Shown one piece after another: positions 8,727 through 17,123 of a DNA stretch of 44,050 bases. Numbering within the stretch: position 1 is the first letter of the stretch; the number at the start of each line of letters is the position of its first letter. A model generated the notes under the pieces. It worked only from the letters and a program-made list of their open reading frames with translations, made no database searches and had not been told where the DNA came from. Position numbers and translations under genes: made by a program. The DNA is from Planctomycetota bacterium (GTDB taxonomy: Bacteria > Planctomycetota > UBA1135 > UBA2386): contig JADZDL010000464.1 of NCBI GenBank assembly GCA_020851075.1, positions 1 through 44,050 of the forward strand. Direction: 5' to 3'.

Positions 8727-9431
8727 TCAGCGCGGCAGGTAGAGGATCCGCTCGCAGGAGTTGCAGCGCACGACCGAAGACCCGCCCATGAGGCGCGCGG
8801 TGTCGTTCAACGTGATCTTGTTGTAGCAACCCTGGCAGTAGTTGTTGTCCACCGGGCTCACGGCCTGCCGATCGCGCGTCTTGTAGAGCGCTTCGTATTC
8901 GTTGAGCAGGTCCTGCGGCACACCTTCCGACATCACCTTGCGACGCTGGCGAACCTCGCCAACCGCGCCGGCTCGCGAAGCTCGCAGCTTGTTGGCCTCG
9001 GCGAGGAAGCCTTCGAAGATCTTTCGTTCCCCCGCAGCCGCTTCGTCGGCGACTGCCACTTCCTTGCGCAGCTCCTCGATCGATTCGAGCAGCTTCAAAC
9101 ACTCTTCCTGCGTGACATCGCGGTCCTTGCGCACCGCCTCGATCTGGAACAACGTCGCCTGATACTCGGCGTTGTTGCGGACCATGTTCAAGCGCTCATT
9201 GAGCTTCTTGATCTCCTCGTCGCTGCCCATGACCGCTTTGTCGAGCGCGCGCGAGTCGAGGTCGGCCTTCGTCATGCGCGCCCGCTTCTCGGCGGCGATG
9301 CGTTCCAGCTCATCGAGCCGCTTTCGCCGTTTGGCCTCTTCGGCCGGCAGCGAATCAATGTCTTTGGTCAGGGAAGAGATCTCCTGGTCGACCTTCTGGA
9401 GCTCGAGCAGTTTCTTGACGTGAGGGTGCAC
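8727..9431 (-). CDS. Coiled-coil C4 zinc-ribbon protein (DUF164/CT398-like)
   Basis: A protein of 234 residues with a GTG start at 9431, chosen because AAGGA lies 4 bases upstream and the protein then begins HPHVKKLLELQKVDQEI, the normal start for this family; the open frame extends further but is shadow-like. Residues about 5-175 form a long antiparallel coiled coil. The C-terminus has a four-Cys ribbon: CQGC near 197-200 and CNSC near 222-225. Members such as Chlamydia CT398 are small scaffold proteins that bind partners in transcription (sigma54) or secretion. It has its own promoter candidate and probably shares a transcript with selB. Confidence 0.88.
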   Translation of the reverse strand: MHPHVKKLLELQKVDQEISSLTKDIDSLPAEEAKRRKRLDELERIAAEKRARMTKADLDSRALDKAVMGSDEEIKKLNERLNMVRNNAEYQATLFQIEAVRKDRDVTQEECLKLLESIEELRKEVAVADEAAAGERKIFEGFLAEANKLRASRAGAVGEVRQRRKVMSEGVPQDLLNEYEALYKTRDRQAVSPVDNNYCQGCYNKITLNDTARLMGGSSVVRCNSCERILYLPR

Positions 9432-9472
9432 CTGATCCTTGGCGAGAACAACCGCGACCTGCGGAGCCGAAG

Positions 9473-9500
9473 AGTGTAACCATCCTGGTCCGCCACTCAA
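9473..9500 (-). promoter_or_regulatory. Sigma70-like promoter for the zinc-ribbon gene and selB
   Basis: On the minus strand TTGAGT (9500-9495) and TACACT (9478-9473) are 16 bases apart. The predicted RNA start near 9466 leaves about a 35-base leader with AAGGA before the GTG at 9431. The same N16 spacing and a TACA-type -10 occur before dnaG. Confidence 0.55.
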
Positions 9501-9574
9501 GACTGCCGTGCAGGATCGCAGCACGGGACGCCGGCGAGCTTTCCCCAGCGCGGCCACGGGACGCCGCGAGCTGG

Positions 9575-9624
9575 GCCAGGTCGGGCGCCAGGTCGGCCGC
9601 CAGGACAGGGCGCCAAGACAGGAC
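9575..9624. repeat. Degenerate 12-13-bp tandem repeat, about 4 units
   Basis: Units starting GCCAGGTCGGGC, GCCAGGTCGGCC, GCCAGGACAGGG and GCCAAGACAGGA follow one another in the noncoding gap between rpoD and the zinc-ribbon gene. No gene is seen in the 287-base gap. Confidence 0.7.
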
Positions 9625-9665
9625 GACCGGACCGGGCGACCGGCCCCACCACCAAGAAACTCCAA

Positions 9666-9712
9666 CCCCAGGCCGGGGCGGCCCCTTCCGGGCCCGCCAC
9701 CCAGCCCTGGGG
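9666..9712 (-). terminator. Long GC-rich hairpin just after rpoD
   Basis: Starting 7 bases after the rpoD stop, the minus strand can fold CCCCAGGGCTGGG...CCCGGCCTGGGG as an outer stem and GGCGGGCCC-GGAA-GGGGCCGCC as an inner stem (one mismatch, GNRA-like loop). Only a weak T-containing stretch (GTTTCTT) follows some bases later, so an intrinsic terminator or a 3'-end protecting hairpin is plausible rather than certain. Confidence 0.45.
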
Positions 9713-9718
9713 CGTCGA

Positions 9719-11440
9719 CTAACCCAGTTCCATCGGGCTGTCGAAGAAGCCGCCCAGCCGGCGCGCCCGCACCGGGTGCTGCAGCTTGCGCACGGCCTTC
9801 GCCTCGATCTGGCGCACACGCTCGCGCGTGACGCGGAAGATGCGGCCGACCTCTTCGAGCGTGTAGGTGTAACCGTCGCCGATGCCGTAGCGCAGCTTGA
9901 TGATCTCGCGCTCGCGGAAGGTCAACGTGCTGAGCACGCTCTCGATGCGCTCCTTGAGCATCTCGCGGCTCGCCGAGTGCACGGGCGACTCGACCGACTC
10001 GTCCTCGATGAAGTCACCGAAGTACGAATCGTCGCTGTCGCCGATCGGGCGATCGAGCGAGATCGGATGCTTGCTGATCTTCATCACGCGCTTGGCTTCG
10101 TCCACCGAAACCTGCGCTGCTTCCGCCACTTCGTCGATCGACGGTTCGCGGCCCTTCAGCTGGGTGAGCTTCTTGCTCACGTTGCGCAGCTTGGACATCG
10201 TCTCGATCATGTGCACCGGAATGCGGATCGTGCGCGCCTGGTCGGCGATCGAACGCGTGATCGCCTGCCGGATCCACCACGTCGCGTAGGTCGAGAACTT
10301 GTAGCCGCGACGGTATTCGTACTTCTCGACGGCCTTCATGAGGCCCGTGTTGCCTTCCTGGATCAAGTCGAGGAACGACAGGCCGCGGTTGCGGTACTTC
10401 TTCGCGATCGACACGACGAGGCGCAGGTTGCCCGACGACAGCTTGCGCTTGGCATCCTCGTAGTTGGCGTACGCCTGGCGCAGGAAATCGAGGCGCTTCT
10501 GCAGGCGCTCCACGGTTTCGAGCCCATCGATCTGCATGTCGAACAACCGGCGCTTCGTCTCCAGCGCATCCGGATTCTGCAACTGGGCGCCGCGGTAGCG
10601 CAGCAGACGCAACTGCAGGCGGTTCATCTCGGCGATGCGACTCTCGAGCAGGTCGATCATCGGCCGCACCTTCTTGCCCTGCAGGTTCAGCTCTTCGATC
10701 AGCGCCACGGCCTTGCGGCGGCGCGAGAAGATGCGCTTCTTCGTGATCAGCGCGCTCTCGGGCGTCACCTCGCCGTTCATGAGCAACTGGAAGTCCTTGC
10801 GCGCCGCTTCGTAGATGAGGCGCAGCGTCGCGATGTTGCCCGGCAGACGATCCGAGAGGTCCGCCTTGCCGACTTCAGGATCCTGCTGGTTCACCTTCAG
10901 AGTGCGATCAAATGCGAGCTCACCCTTCAGCACGTCTTCGAGGATCTCGATCGCGTTGCGCAGGCCAAAACCCGACGACAGCACTTCCTTGCGGAACTGC
11001 TTGCGCGTGAGCTCGATCTTGCGCGCGAGCGAGATCTCCTCCTCACGTGTGAGCAGCGGGATCTCGCCCATCTGCGTCAGGTACATGCGGACCGGGTCGT
11101 CGATCTTCTCCGTGATATCGACGATCGGCGCCGACAGCTCGGCTTCGGTCGGCTCGGCAAGATCGAGGTCGGGCGACAATTCCACCTCGTCGCCGCCGTC
11201 ATCACCACCACCTTCCTCGTCCTTGCGGCCCGAGGACTTCTTGTTCTTCTGCTTGGCCTCGTCTTCGACGACATCCAGCCCCGCCTCCTCGATCATGCCG
11301 ATGGCGGCCTCGATCTTGTCAGGCGACGACATGTCGTCGGGCAGCACGCTGTTGAGCTGTGCCAACGTGATCGAACCCGTCTTGCGATGGGTCTTGATCA
11401 GGGTCTTGATCTTCTTGTCGAACTCGGTCGGTGCGGACAT
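9719..11440 (-). CDS. rpoD: Primary RNA polymerase sigma factor (sigma70)
   Basis: A protein of 573 residues directing RNA polymerase to housekeeping promoters. Region 1.1-like helices span 1-60, followed by a charged acidic linker (70-110) and region 1.2 at 115-143 ([21 protein letters not shown]). A non-conserved helical insert fills about 145-325. Region 2 lies at 331-412: core binding around [12 protein letters not shown] and [12 protein letters not shown], and -10 recognition and melting in [15 protein letters not shown]. Region 3 spans about 413-490. Region 4 is 500-560, with the -35 helix [17 protein letters not shown]. Full length, typical of group 1. It lies 150 bases downstream of dnaG in the classic macromolecular-synthesis order; its leader shows no promoter as good as the one before dnaG, so dnaG-rpoD read-through is likely. 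Confidence 0.98.
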   Translation of the reverse strand: MSAPTEFDKKIKTLIKTHRKTGSITLAQLNSVLPDDMSSPDKIEAAIGMIEEAGLDVVEDEAKQKNKKSSGRKDEEGGGDDGGDEVELSPDLDLAEPTEAELSAPIVDITEKIDDPVRMYLTQMGEIPLLTREEEISLARKIELTRKQFRKEVLSSGFGLRNAIEILEDVLKGELAFDRTLKVNQQDPEVGKADLSDRLPGNIATLRLIYEAARKDFQLLMNGEVTPESALITKKRIFSRRRKAVALIEELNLQGKKVRPMIDLLESRIAEMNRLQLRLLRYRGAQLQNPDALETKRRLFDMQIDGLETVERLQKRLDFLRQAYANYEDAKRKLSSGNLRLVVSIAKKYRNRGLSFLDLIQEGNTGLMKAVEKYEYRRGYKFSTYATWWIRQAITRSIADQARTIRIPVHMIETMSKLRNVSKKLTQLKGREPSIDEVAEAAQVSVDEAKRVMKISKHPISLDRPIGDSDDSYFGDFIEDESVESPVHSASREMLKERIESVLSTLTFREREIIKLRYGIGDGYTYTLEEVGRIFRVTRERVRQIEAKAVRKLQHPVRARRLGGFFDSPMELG

Positions 11441-11590
11441 AGGAATGGTCTCGTGGTCGCTGCCGCAGTGCTGTGGAGGACAGCGCTCGGCATCTGGGGT
11501 ACGGGCGGCCGTGGAGGAAGGTGCTGGTGGATCGCGGACTAGGTAGAAGAAACTAGGTGAGAGCGATACGTGGGAATTCGATGCTGTGCA

Positions 11591-13714
11591 TCAGAAGGGA
11601 GCCCCTTGGCCCTCCTCTGGTGAACCCGAAGCAGAGGAACCTGAAGCAGCGGAACCCAGATCTGACGAACCCCGATCTGGGGAACCCCGATCTGGGGAAC
11701 TTGGCAACGATACGTCAGGCTGTTCCTGCTGGAGAGAATTCGGCTGGGAAGCAACCTGCTGACTCTGCGGGAGAAAGGGATTGGGTGCGGCATTCTGCGA
11801 GGTCGTCGCCGCCAGGCTGGTCTTGCCACGCGGCTGGTCCAGTCGGTGGCAAGCCATGAGTTGCTGCTGCAACTCGTCGGCGGCCGCCTTGTCGCCGCGC
11901 CCGATCGCCTGCTGCAGCTGCTGCCGCAGGGCACGCTTGCGCGGTTCGTTGGATAGGCGTCGTCGACCCTCGAGAAGGCCGGCCAGAACGGCATCGGCAT
12001 CGACAATCGTCGCCGCCCGCTCCGCCGCCACGGCCAACACCCGCTGCACGCCCGGCAACTCCGCCGCGCGCGCAAACAGGTACTTCATGAGCTCCCCCGT
12101 CAACGTGCGCCCGATCGCGACGCCATCGCTGGCCATGCGGATCGAGGTCGAAACCTCTGCCACTTCGAAGGGGGCGCCATCGTCCGGATCAAAATCGACG
12201 AGCAGAAGGGGTTTGGCCAGCAGGCAAGCCAGCAACTCCACTTCCGTTCGCTCGGTCAGCGACAGCGGGCGGCGCGGCGCGGCCGGCGGCAGCTGGGAAC
12301 CTCCATTGGCTGCTCCTGCTGCCCCACCGCCTGCAGAGCCGGCGGCATCGCGTGTTTCGCGCGCCGGAGCCCGCTGCGCCTTCTGCAGCATGCGCTCCAA
12401 CGTCGGCGCCGGCACCGACAGGTGACGCGCCATCTCCTGCATGTAGGCGGCCTGGCGAACGGGCTCATGGACGAGCCCAAGCACCGTCGCGCACTCCCGC
12501 GCCGCCGTCTCGAGGTGCACCGCCTGCGAAAGGTCGAGGCGGCGCCGCATGAGACGGAACCACACCGACAGGGAGTCTTCGGCGGCATCGAGGATGTCCG
12601 CAAAACGCGCGCGACGCTCGGTCACGATCTCGGGGTCTTCGCCAGGCTGCGCAGTGACGACCTCGGCCGGATCCTTGGCCTGCTTGCCCTCACCATCCCC
12701 GGTATCGCTCATGAGTGCGATGCGCACGGGCAGACGGCTGTTCACGAGTTCGCGCAGCGCGCGCTCGGCGGCTTGTACACCAGCCCGATCGCCGTCAAAC
12801 ATCAAGACGATGCCGTCGGTGGCGTAGCGCTCGACCATCTTTGCATGGTCCTGCGTGAAGGCCGTGCCGAGCGACGCCACTGCGCCCGTGAAGCCCGCGA
12901 GATGGCAGGCGATCACGTCGGTGTAGCCCTCCATCACGACGATGCGGCGCTGCCCGGCTTGTTTGGCCTGATGTAGACCAAACAGCACGCGCCGCTTGTT
13001 GAAGAACGGCGATTCGGGCGAGTTCAAGTACTTCGGCGGTTTGTAGTCGCCGTCGCCTTCGCTGCCAGGCGCACCAGGAATGAGCCGGCCACCAAACCCG
13101 ACCGTGCGGCCGCGTTCGTCGGTGATCGGGAACATCACGCGCCCCGCGAACAACTCGCGGCCATTGCGCAGCAGGCCCGCGGCTTCGAGCACATCGCGCG
13201 GCAGCTTCTGTTCCTGCGCGAACCGCGACAGCGCGCCACGTTGCGGATGGTAACCAAGCCGCCACGGCTCGATCGCCGGCACGAGGCCCCGCTTGTCCAG
13301 ATACTGGTAGGCCAACTCACCCTCGGCCGAGTCGAGCGAACGGTGCAGGAAGCCGGCCACTTCGGCCAGCGCCTGGTACGGATCCGGGCCCTTGCGCGCC
13401 TCGGCATTGCGCCCCTTCCAGACCCCTTCGAGCGAGATGCCCGCGCGATCGGCCAGCACTTCCATCGCCTCGCGGAACGTGAGGCCATCACGCTCCATGA
13501 GCCACGTGAAGACGTCGCCGGTCTTGCCGCAGCCAAAGCAGTGGTAGAACTGGTTCTCACGCGAGACCGAGAACGAAGGCGAGTTCTCGGCATGGAATGG
13601 ACACAACGCGAGCAGGTTGCGGCCGCGCGGCTTGAGCGGCATGTAGCTCTCGATCAAGGCGACCAGGTCGGTGGCCTCCTTGATGCGCAGCTTGGCTTCC
13701 TCGAAGCGGTCCAT
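11591..13714 (-). CDS. dnaG: DNA primase
   Basis: A protein of 707 residues that makes RNA primers at the replication fork. The start at 13714 opens directly into the family N-terminus (MDRFEEAKLRIKEATDLVALIESY); the upstream frame is open but not conserved-looking. The CHC2 zinc site is C38/H41 and C59/C62 (CPFH, CFGCG). The RNA-polymerase core has the TOPRIM acidic motifs VVMEGYTD and MFDGDRAG. The C-terminal region (about 500-640) should bind the DnaB helicase. The last roughly 30 residues are unusual pentapeptide repeats of the type SPDRG/SSDLG/SASSG-like, encoded by a 15-bp DNA repeat. It lies between ksgA and rpoD, with a strong promoter candidate about 395 bases upstream. Confidence 0.97.
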   Translation of the reverse strand: MDRFEEAKLRIKEATDLVALIESYMPLKPRGRNLLALCPFHAENSPSFSVSRENQFYHCFGCGKTGDVFTWLMERDGLTFREAMEVLADRAGISLEGVWKGRNAEARKGPDPYQALAEVAGFLHRSLDSAEGELAYQYLDKRGLVPAIEPWRLGYHPQRGALSRFAQEQKLPRDVLEAAGLLRNGRELFAGRVMFPITDERGRTVGFGGRLIPGAPGSEGDGDYKPPKYLNSPESPFFNKRRVLFGLHQAKQAGQRRIVVMEGYTDVIACHLAGFTGAVASLGTAFTQDHAKMVERYATDGIVLMFDGDRAGVQAAERALRELVNSRLPVRIALMSDTGDGEGKQAKDPAEVVTAQPGEDPEIVTERRARFADILDAAEDSLSVWFRLMRRRLDLSQAVHLETAARECATVLGLVHEPVRQAAYMQEMARHLSVPAPTLERMLQKAQRAPARETRDAAGSAGGGAAGAANGGSQLPPAAPRRPLSLTERTEVELLACLLAKPLLLVDFDPDDGAPFEVAEVSTSIRMASDGVAIGRTLTGELMKYLFARAAELPGVQRVLAVAAERAATIVDADAVLAGLLEGRRRLSNEPRKRALRQQLQQAIGRGDKAAADELQQQLMACHRLDQPRGKTSLAATTSQNAAPNPFLPQSQQVASQPNSLQQEQPDVSLPSSPDRGSPDRGSSDLGSAASGSSASGSPEEGQGAPF
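11622..11711. repeat. 15-bp tandem repeat encoding the DnaG tail
   Basis: Six 15-bp units, each beginning GAAC(C/T)(C/T/G), run from 11622 to 11711; units 4 and 5 (11667-11681 and 11682-11696) are identical and the last is degenerate. On the minus strand they encode five-residue repeats with Ser first and Gly last at the DnaG C-terminus. Confidence 0.9.
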
Positions 13715-14108
13715 TCGGTGGGGATGCGGGTGGGTTCGGAGCTCGGACGAGGGGAAACGACGCGCGATGCGCTTGAGCGTATTTCGCCCATCGCATCGGG
13801 TGCAGAAGGGTATCCCAGCCGCCGCGCCAAGGCGCCAAACCTTGGACTGTCGCACTACTTCTGTGCGCCGCTTCGAGGACCGCCTTCTGGACGCCCAACC
13901 GGGAACCGCCGCGCCAACCGCAGGAGGCGCGCACGAAGCTGCCTCATGTACACGTTGCCACCGCGCCGCCCTGTTGGGAGTCGCACACCGAACCGTCGTT
14001 TCCCCAACCTGCTCACCGCCCCAAAGGATGGCGCCGCTAGTGGGCCCAACCATGTCCGGGTATGTGGGTTATTTTGTCCCGGGGACGCTGCGAGTTGTGG
14101 AACCCCTC

Positions 14109-14136
14109 CTTGTAGCATGCCATAGGCACCTGTCAA
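14109..14136 (-). promoter_or_regulatory. Strong sigma70 promoter candidate for dnaG-rpoD
   Basis: On the minus strand a perfect TTGACA (14136-14131) is followed after 16 bases by TACAAG (14114-14109). The predicted start near 14102 gives a leader of about 390 bases to the dnaG ATG. Confidence 0.65.
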
Positions 14137-14147
14137 GGCCTGTGTCC

Positions 14148-14174
14148 GGCCCAAACGGCCCAACCGGCCCAAAC
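14148..14174. repeat. Three 9-bp direct repeats upstream of the dnaG promoter
   Basis: GGCCCAAAC, GGCCCAACC and GGCCCAAAC lie head to tail, ending 11 bases upstream of the -35 box in the direction of dnaG transcription. They could be protein-binding sites or simple slippage repeats. Confidence 0.75.
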
Positions 14175-14229
14175 GGCACTGGCCCGACGGCACGAACCCA
14201 ACCGTACGGACTCCGCCGCCCCGGACCGG

Positions 14230-15117
14230 CTATTCCCCGAGCGGGCGACAGTCCCGCCACCAGGACACGATCGGGTCCGGGGCCAGCTGCTCGGCGCGCC
14301 CCTGCAATTCGGCCTCCGTGCGCGCAGCCGCGTGGCGGCCAATGACCGCGGCGGCGGCCGGCAAGGTGGTGCGCAGCACCTTGCGCCGCTGCTGGAACAG
14401 CTGGCGCACGAACATGCCAAACGACCGCCGCGCCGCCCCAGAATGCAGTTCTGGGGCCGCGTCCGCGCGCCGTTCGAGGCGCAGGATTGAGGACATGACC
14501 TTCGGGCGCGGCCGGAATACCTGCGGCGGCACATCGCGCAGCAACTTCGCGGCAAACAGGGCCTGCACGGACGCCGACAAGCCGCCGTAGTCGGCGGACC
14601 CGACCGGTGCGGCGATGCGCTGGGCGAGTTCCTTCTGCACGAGCAACACGGCGCGATCGGGCAACTCCGGCAGGGCGGCGATCTCCGCCAGCAGTGGCCC
14701 CGACACCGAGTACGGCAGGTTGGCGACCACGAGGCATTTGGCCCCCGCGGCATGCGCCTGCTGCACCGCGGCGCCGATCGCCGGGCGCAGGCTGCGCCCT
14801 TCCCCGGCCAGCGCGTCGCCGAGCACCCACTGCACATTCGTGAGGCCGGCGAGTTCCTCGCGCGCGATCTCGTAGAGGCGTTCGTCAATCTCGATGCCAA
14901 CGACCCGGCCGGCGCGTGCACTGAGCTCGCGGGTCAGAAACCCGAGGCCCACGCCAATCTCGACGACGGTGTCGGCGGGCCCAGGCGCGGCCTGCTCGGC
15001 AATCCAGCGGTGCAGGGTTGGATCGAGCAGGAAGTTCTGGCCCAGCACGCTGCTCGGCTGAAACCCCACGGCCGCCATCTTCGCCAGGTATGCCTGGAAC
15101 GGATCACGTTCGCTCAT
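14230..15117 (-). CDS. rsmA: 16S rRNA dimethyladenosine transferase
   Basis: A protein of 295 residues (also named KsgA). It dimethylates the two adjacent adenines in the 3' terminal hairpin of 16S rRNA, using S-adenosylmethionine. Visible motifs: GQNFLLDP (26-33), the SAM-binding loop EIGVGLGFLT (53-62), EIDERLYE (76-83), and catalytic NLPYSVS (133-139). The C-terminal helical domain with FRPRPKVMSSILRLE is the usual RNA-binding part. The start ATG overlaps the stop of the FGE-domain lipoprotein gene by 4 bases (ATGA), indicating translational coupling. Downstream come the dnaG promoter and dnaG. Confidence 0.96.
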   Translation of the reverse strand: MSERDPFQAYLAKMAAVGFQPSSVLGQNFLLDPTLHRWIAEQAAPGPADTVVEIGVGLGFLTRELSARAGRVVGIEIDERLYEIAREELAGLTNVQWVLGDALAGEGRSLRPAIGAAVQQAHAAGAKCLVVANLPYSVSGPLLAEIAALPELPDRAVLLVQKELAQRIAAPVGSADYGGLSASVQALFAAKLLRDVPPQVFRPRPKVMSSILRLERRADAAPELHSGAARRSFGMFVRQLFQQRRKVLRTTLPAAAAVIGRHAAARTEAELQGRAEQLAPDPIVSWWRDCRPLGE

Positions 15118-16265
15118 CGGGCTCCCGCGGCGGGCGACGATGGTCCCAGGTGCTGCGCGAGCCACCGACCCAGCGGCCGGGCCAACGAAGAGGGGGCCGA
15201 GGCAGCCGCCACCGACGGCCAGGCCGCGACCAGCACGTCCCGGTGCCGCCCGCGCGCGACGAAGCGACGCAGTTGTTCGAAGTCGAGGTCGGTGGGTTCG
15301 TAGTCCGTGCGCAGCAATGCACGCAACAATTCCGTCGGTGTGGTGCAGAGCCGCAGGCCAGTTCGCACACGGCGATCCCCCGCCAGCACCCATTCGGTCT
15401 GCCTGCCCATCGGCGTCAGGAAGTCCGCACCTACCACTTCGCGCGGCACACTCACCCCACCGACCGCCACCGCGCAACCGAGCGGCAGCAGGCCACCCGG
15501 CGCTTGCCAAACCGAGAGGCCCGGCAGGCGCATGGCGCGCTGGTGCAGCCAGCCAACCGCCATACCGCTGGTCGGGTTGCCGAAGTCCGCGTCGAACGTG
15601 CCATCATCGACGCACCATCCCCACGGCACCGACTCGGTCCATTCGCTCACGTTGCCGATGAGGTCATACGGCTGCCCCTCCGCACGCCGACCCGATTCCA
15701 AGGTGCCGACGAGCAACGGCTCGCCAAGGCCGAGTTCGGCGGCATTGGCGCGAGCGGCCTCTTCCTTGCGGCCCCAGGGGAACGGAAACTTGTTGCGACG
15801 ATCCCCGACGGTCGCGAGCAACCACTCATCGAGGCGCGGCAAGCGCGCAAACCGCCAGTGCGCAAACGCGCGCGCCTGCCGCAGATCGACGCGCCCGACC
15901 GGCAGTGCGGGGTCGCCACTGAGGGCCGCATCGCTGGCCGCGACCTGCTCACCCGCCGCCGTTGCGGCAAAAGCCAACCAGTCGCCGCGCGTCACCTCGA
16001 AACGATCGAGGAAGAAGTAGGAAGGGCCGCGGTCCCCCTCTTCGGCGACCAGCGACGGCCGTTCCATGAGCACGAAGTCGCGCAGCGAACCGAATCGACC
16101 TTCTCGGCTCAGCGCCGTCTGCGGCGAGGTGCCGTCCGAGTCTGCATAGGCTGCCGAATCGCAGCCGACGAGCAAGGGCAGCAGGAGCACCAGCAGGCCC
16201 ACGGTCGCGCTGCGGTGGCCACGCGAAGCACGCCTGCAGTTTCGTACTTCGCGGGCCGATCTCAT
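15114..16265 (-). CDS. FGE-sulfatase-domain lipoprotein
   Basis: A protein of 383 residues. The N-terminus is a basic n-region, a Leu-rich stretch and a lipobox LLVGC (Cys near 35), so it is exported and lipid-anchored. Residues about 60-310 match the formylglycine-generating-enzyme/SUMF1 fold: FFLDRFEVTRGDWLAFA, the signature GNVSEWTES (usual form GNVWEW) and a final TGLRLC (usual form GFRxA/C). The active-site cysteines of true FGE are not evident, so it is more likely a structural or ligand-binding member, a class that is abundant in planctomycetes. The last about 70 residues are a helical tail. It overlaps ksgA by 4 bases and is 29 bases downstream of the OmpA-domain gene. Confidence 0.85.
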   Translation of the reverse strand: MRSAREVRNCRRASRGHRSATVGLLVLLLPLLVGCDSAAYADSDGTSPQTALSREGRFGSLRDFVLMERPSLVAEEGDRGPSYFFLDRFEVTRGDWLAFAATAAGEQVAASDAALSGDPALPVGRVDLRQARAFAHWRFARLPRLDEWLLATVGDRRNKFPFPWGRKEEAARANAAELGLGEPLLVGTLESGRRAEGQPYDLIGNVSEWTESVPWGWCVDDGTFDADFGNPTSGMAVGWLHQRAMRLPGLSVWQAPGGLLPLGCAVAVGGVSVPREVVGADFLTPMGRQTEWVLAGDRRVRTGLRLCTTPTELLRALLRTDYEPTDLDFEQLRRFVARGRHRDVLVAAWPSVAAASAPSSLARPLGRWLAQHLGPSSPAAGAR

Positions 16266-16294
16266 GCGCGGGCTAGACTTGTTCCGGGTCGCGA

Positions 16295-16954
16295 TCAGTC
16301 GTTCAACATGAGGATCTCGACGCGGCGATTGTGCGCGCGCGCGGCATCATCCGTGCCCGCATCCGCCGGCTTGTATTCCCCGTAGCCGGAGACACCGATG
16401 TTCTCGGCCTTGAGGCCCACGGTCTTGGTCAGGTACTCGGCCACCACCATGGCGCGCTCCACCGAGAGGCGCAGGTTGGTGCCCCACTGGCTCTTCGTGA
16501 TCTTGGTGTCGTCGGTGTGGCCTTCGACGCGCAGCTTCTTGTCCTGCAGCGAGCCCAGGAGCTCGGTCAACGTGCGCTTGCCCTGCTCGGAGAGATCGTT
16601 GCGGCCCGGTGCGAACAGCACGCCACCCGCGACGCGGAAGATGATGCCTTCGTTCGACCGCAGCACTTCGACACCCTCGATCTTCTGGTTGCCGGCGGCA
16701 CCGTACTTCTCGAGCAACTCGTTGATCTTCTTCTTCTGTTCGGCGATCCACGAAGCATCCGCGGCCCGGCCCGTGAGGTCGGCGACCTGGGCGGCGAGAC
16801 GCTCGTTTTCGACCACGAGCGACTTCTGGCTCGCGATCATGTCCGCGTGCTGCGCACGCAGCTGGTCGTTCTCGCCGAGCATGCGGCGGTGGGCTTCGGG
16901 ACTGACGCAGGACGCCGCCAGGAATAGGGCGGCAAGGACCAAGGTGTGCTTCAT
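16295..16954 (-). CDS. OmpA-family peptidoglycan-associated lipoprotein
   Basis: A protein of 219 residues. Start ATG 16954 is preceded by AGGGGG at a good distance; the frame could begin six codons earlier at 16972, but 16954 gives a clean lipoprotein signal (MKHTLVLAALFLAASC). Residues about 30-85 are a coiled coil. Residues about 105-219 form an OmpA/MotB C-terminal domain: LSEQGKRTL, the peptidoglycan-binding VEGHTDD, NLRLSVERAMVVAEYL, GYGEYKPA and the final HNRRVEI. The role is anchoring the outer envelope to peptidoglycan. The coiled-coil linker distinguishes it from classical Pal. Confidence 0.92.
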   Translation of the reverse strand: MKHTLVLAALFLAASCVSPEAHRRMLGENDQLRAQHADMIASQKSLVVENERLAAQVADLTGRAADASWIAEQKKKINELLEKYGAAGNQKIEGVEVLRSNEGIIFRVAGGVLFAPGRNDLSEQGKRTLTELLGSLQDKKLRVEGHTDDTKITKSQWGTNLRLSVERAMVVAEYLTKTVGLKAENIGVSGYGEYKPADAGTDDAARAHNRRVEILMLND

Positions 16955-17123
16955 GGAGATACCCCCTCGCAAAACGCGGGTGCCACCCTCGACCGACCGG
17001 AGGCCAGGGGTTGCAGGGAGGAGGTTACCGAAGCCCGAAGCGAATTGCCACGGGCGAGCACATCGAAGCGTTGCGGGCCGCCAACTGCGAGGCGACCCAC
17101 TGCGGCCAATTCTGGCCTGCGGC

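Larger units (their letters stand above)
13715..14229. other. 515-base intergenic region between ksgA and dnaG
   Basis: It holds a good minus-strand promoter (14109-14136), a three-unit repeat just upstream of it, and a leader of about 390 bases before the dnaG start. A weak minus-strand frame with ATG near 13947 would encode about 30 basic residues (MRQLRARLLRLARRFPVG...) ending at 13855. It does not match ribosomal protein S21, which often sits here, and lacks independent support. No tRNA, riboswitch or clear terminator is recognised. Confidence 0.6.

Noticed and set aside
13855..13947. Small basic peptide as a replacement for rpsU upstream of dnaG
   Set aside because: It lacks the S21 signature and conserved residues, and the reading is probably chance in a GC-rich leader.
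17104..17117. GGCCA-N4-TGGCC inverted repeat after the HTH protein as a terminator
   Set aside because: The stem is only 5 bp with no T-run and is within chance expectation in this base composition.
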